DNA from: Pseudomonas sp. LS44
GTDB lineage: Bacteria; Pseudomonadota; Gammaproteobacteria; Pseudomonadales; Pseudomonadaceae
NCBI RefSeq assembly: GCF_024730785.1
Contig: NZ_CP102830.1
Location: forward strand, 2,480,001-2,544,000
Direction: 5' to 3'
DNA length: 64,000 nt
Position numbers and translations under genes: made by a program. This document shows, piece by piece, positions 63,371 to 64,000 of this stretch (the first letter of the stretch is position 1; every line of letters begins with the position of its first letter). Under the pieces are notes generated by a model. It was not told the origin of the DNA and did no database searches. It saw only the letters and a program-made list of their open reading frames with translations.

Positions 63371-63761
63371 GGGTCTGCCTCTAAATCCGCAAAGACCCAT
63401 GTTCCGAAGCTGCACATGCCATGAAAGACCCGAAGGTCACCCTGACAGCCTTGGTCGGCGGGGATTTGCGAAAACGTAAATGGATGATGGATCGTCAAGG
63501 GTAGTCCGCAGGGCGGACACGCTGCCGAAGGCTGGCTTCGGGGGAGATTGCATACCTCAAACGCGACCAGGTCACTGGCCGGCGCGCACTATACCGGAAA
63601 ATCCTGACCCTGGCGCGAGTTTTTCCCTGGGTCGAGTTGTCTGCCGCCAAACGGTAAGCCCCTGCGCGCTGCTCAAACCTGCGGATCGAATGACTTGGAC
63701 AAGCCATCATGCGCCGCGCTATACAAACCGTTCAGCCCACGCCAGCAGAAGGACTCTTGTC
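63371..63761. other. Long divergent intergenic region upstream of deaD
   Basis: About 390 bases between the divergent deaD and crotonase genes with no supported gene. Cold-shock helicase mRNAs often have long structured leaders, and a small hairpin GTCCGCAGGGCGGAC lies at about 63504-63518. No clear promoter was identified by eye. Confidence 0.5.
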
Positions 63762-64000
63762 ATGACTCAACGCTCCAGCAGCCGTGTCAGCCGTGAAAAA
63801 CAGGGCCACATCATGTTGATCGGCATCGATCGCTCCGCCAAGCGCAACGCCTTCGATCTCGACCTGCTGAACGACTTCTGCCTGGCTTACGGCGAGTTCG
63901 AGCGCGACAGCGATGCCCGCGTCGCGGTGGTATTCGCCCATGGCGAGCACTTCACCGCCGGCCTCGACCTCACGCAGATCGGCCCCAGCTTCGCCGCAGG
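63762..64000 (+). CDS. Enoyl-CoA hydratase/isomerase family protein, N-terminal part
   Basis: The first ~79 residues of a crotonase cut by the right edge of the window. It starts MTQRSSSRVSREKQGHIMLI after AAGGA and shows the family's strand IGIDRSAKRNAFDLDLLNDF and oxyanion-hole segment VFAHGEHFTAGLDL. The catalytic residues lie outside the window. It is divergent from deaD. Confidence 0.85.
   Translation, partial: MTQRSSSRVSREKQGHIMLIGIDRSAKRNAFDLDLLNDFCLAYGEFERDSDARVAVVFAHGEHFTAGLDLTQIGPSFAA

Overview
The window looks like a chromosomal segment of a high-GC Pseudomonas. It carries an intact mexS-mexT-mexE-mexF-oprN locus. The right half runs tal, STAS protein, RssB-like regulator, PilZ protein, mlaA, thioesterase, queF, copRS, ABC transporter, fadE, a Gly-Glu-Gly-Glu tRNA cluster, GST, ospR-gpx, msrB, alaA, htpX, deaD. 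As I remember it (not checked), this is essentially the gene order of the P. aeruginosa PA2796-PA2841 region.

Layout. (1) 1-8.05 kb: a catabolic acyl-CoA cluster on the minus strand (acyl-CoA synthetase cut by the window edge, CaiB/AMACR-type enzyme, SCP-x-type thiolase, crotonase) plus a MalT/AlkS-type LuxR regulator, with a divergent SDR dehydrogenase. Together these could carry out one round of beta-oxidation of an unusual, perhaps branched or isoprenoid, acid. (2) 8.1-21.3 kb: accessory DNA. It contains a frameshifted IS1182-like element inside a small tyrosine-recombinase element bounded by 15-bp inverted repeats, a second frameshifted copy of that recombinase, a CadR/CadA cadmium module, a CAP-domain protein, a ProQ-like protein, a frameshifted lytic transglycosylase, an amber-interrupted gene, a PrtN-like regulator and a full-size phage-type integrase lying against the 5' end of dusA. 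(3) 21.4-31 kb: dusA, then the mexS/mexT-mexEF-oprN efflux locus. (4) 31-34.7 kb: an exporter/deaminase pair with a divergent LysR gene, then transaldolase. (5) 34.8-39.5 kb: a partner-switching pair, a PilZ protein, lipid-asymmetry protein MlaA, a thioesterase, DUF4404 and queF. (6) 39.6-44.7 kb: copper resistance, with the structural operon cupredoxin-copA-copB divergent from copRS around a cop box. (7) 45-64 kb: housekeeping and stress genes (EF-G2, ABC exporter, FadE, tRNAs, OspR-Gpx, MsrB, AlaA, HtpX, DeaD).

Non-coding structure is rich. There are seven rho-independent terminators, mostly between convergent genes, and four GTAGG-ended REP-like hairpin repeats. There are also three roughly 140-bp intergenic elements at 30.84, 49.78 and 52.52 kb. 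They share a core, but both of their stems change sequence from copy to copy while staying self-complementary, and each is flanked by short direct repeats. I regard these three elements as the most unusual signal, followed by the inverted-repeat-bounded mini-integrase element. Disrupted genes are confined to about 8-19.5 kb while the core genes on both sides are open, which argues for real decay of the accessory region rather than general sequencing error.
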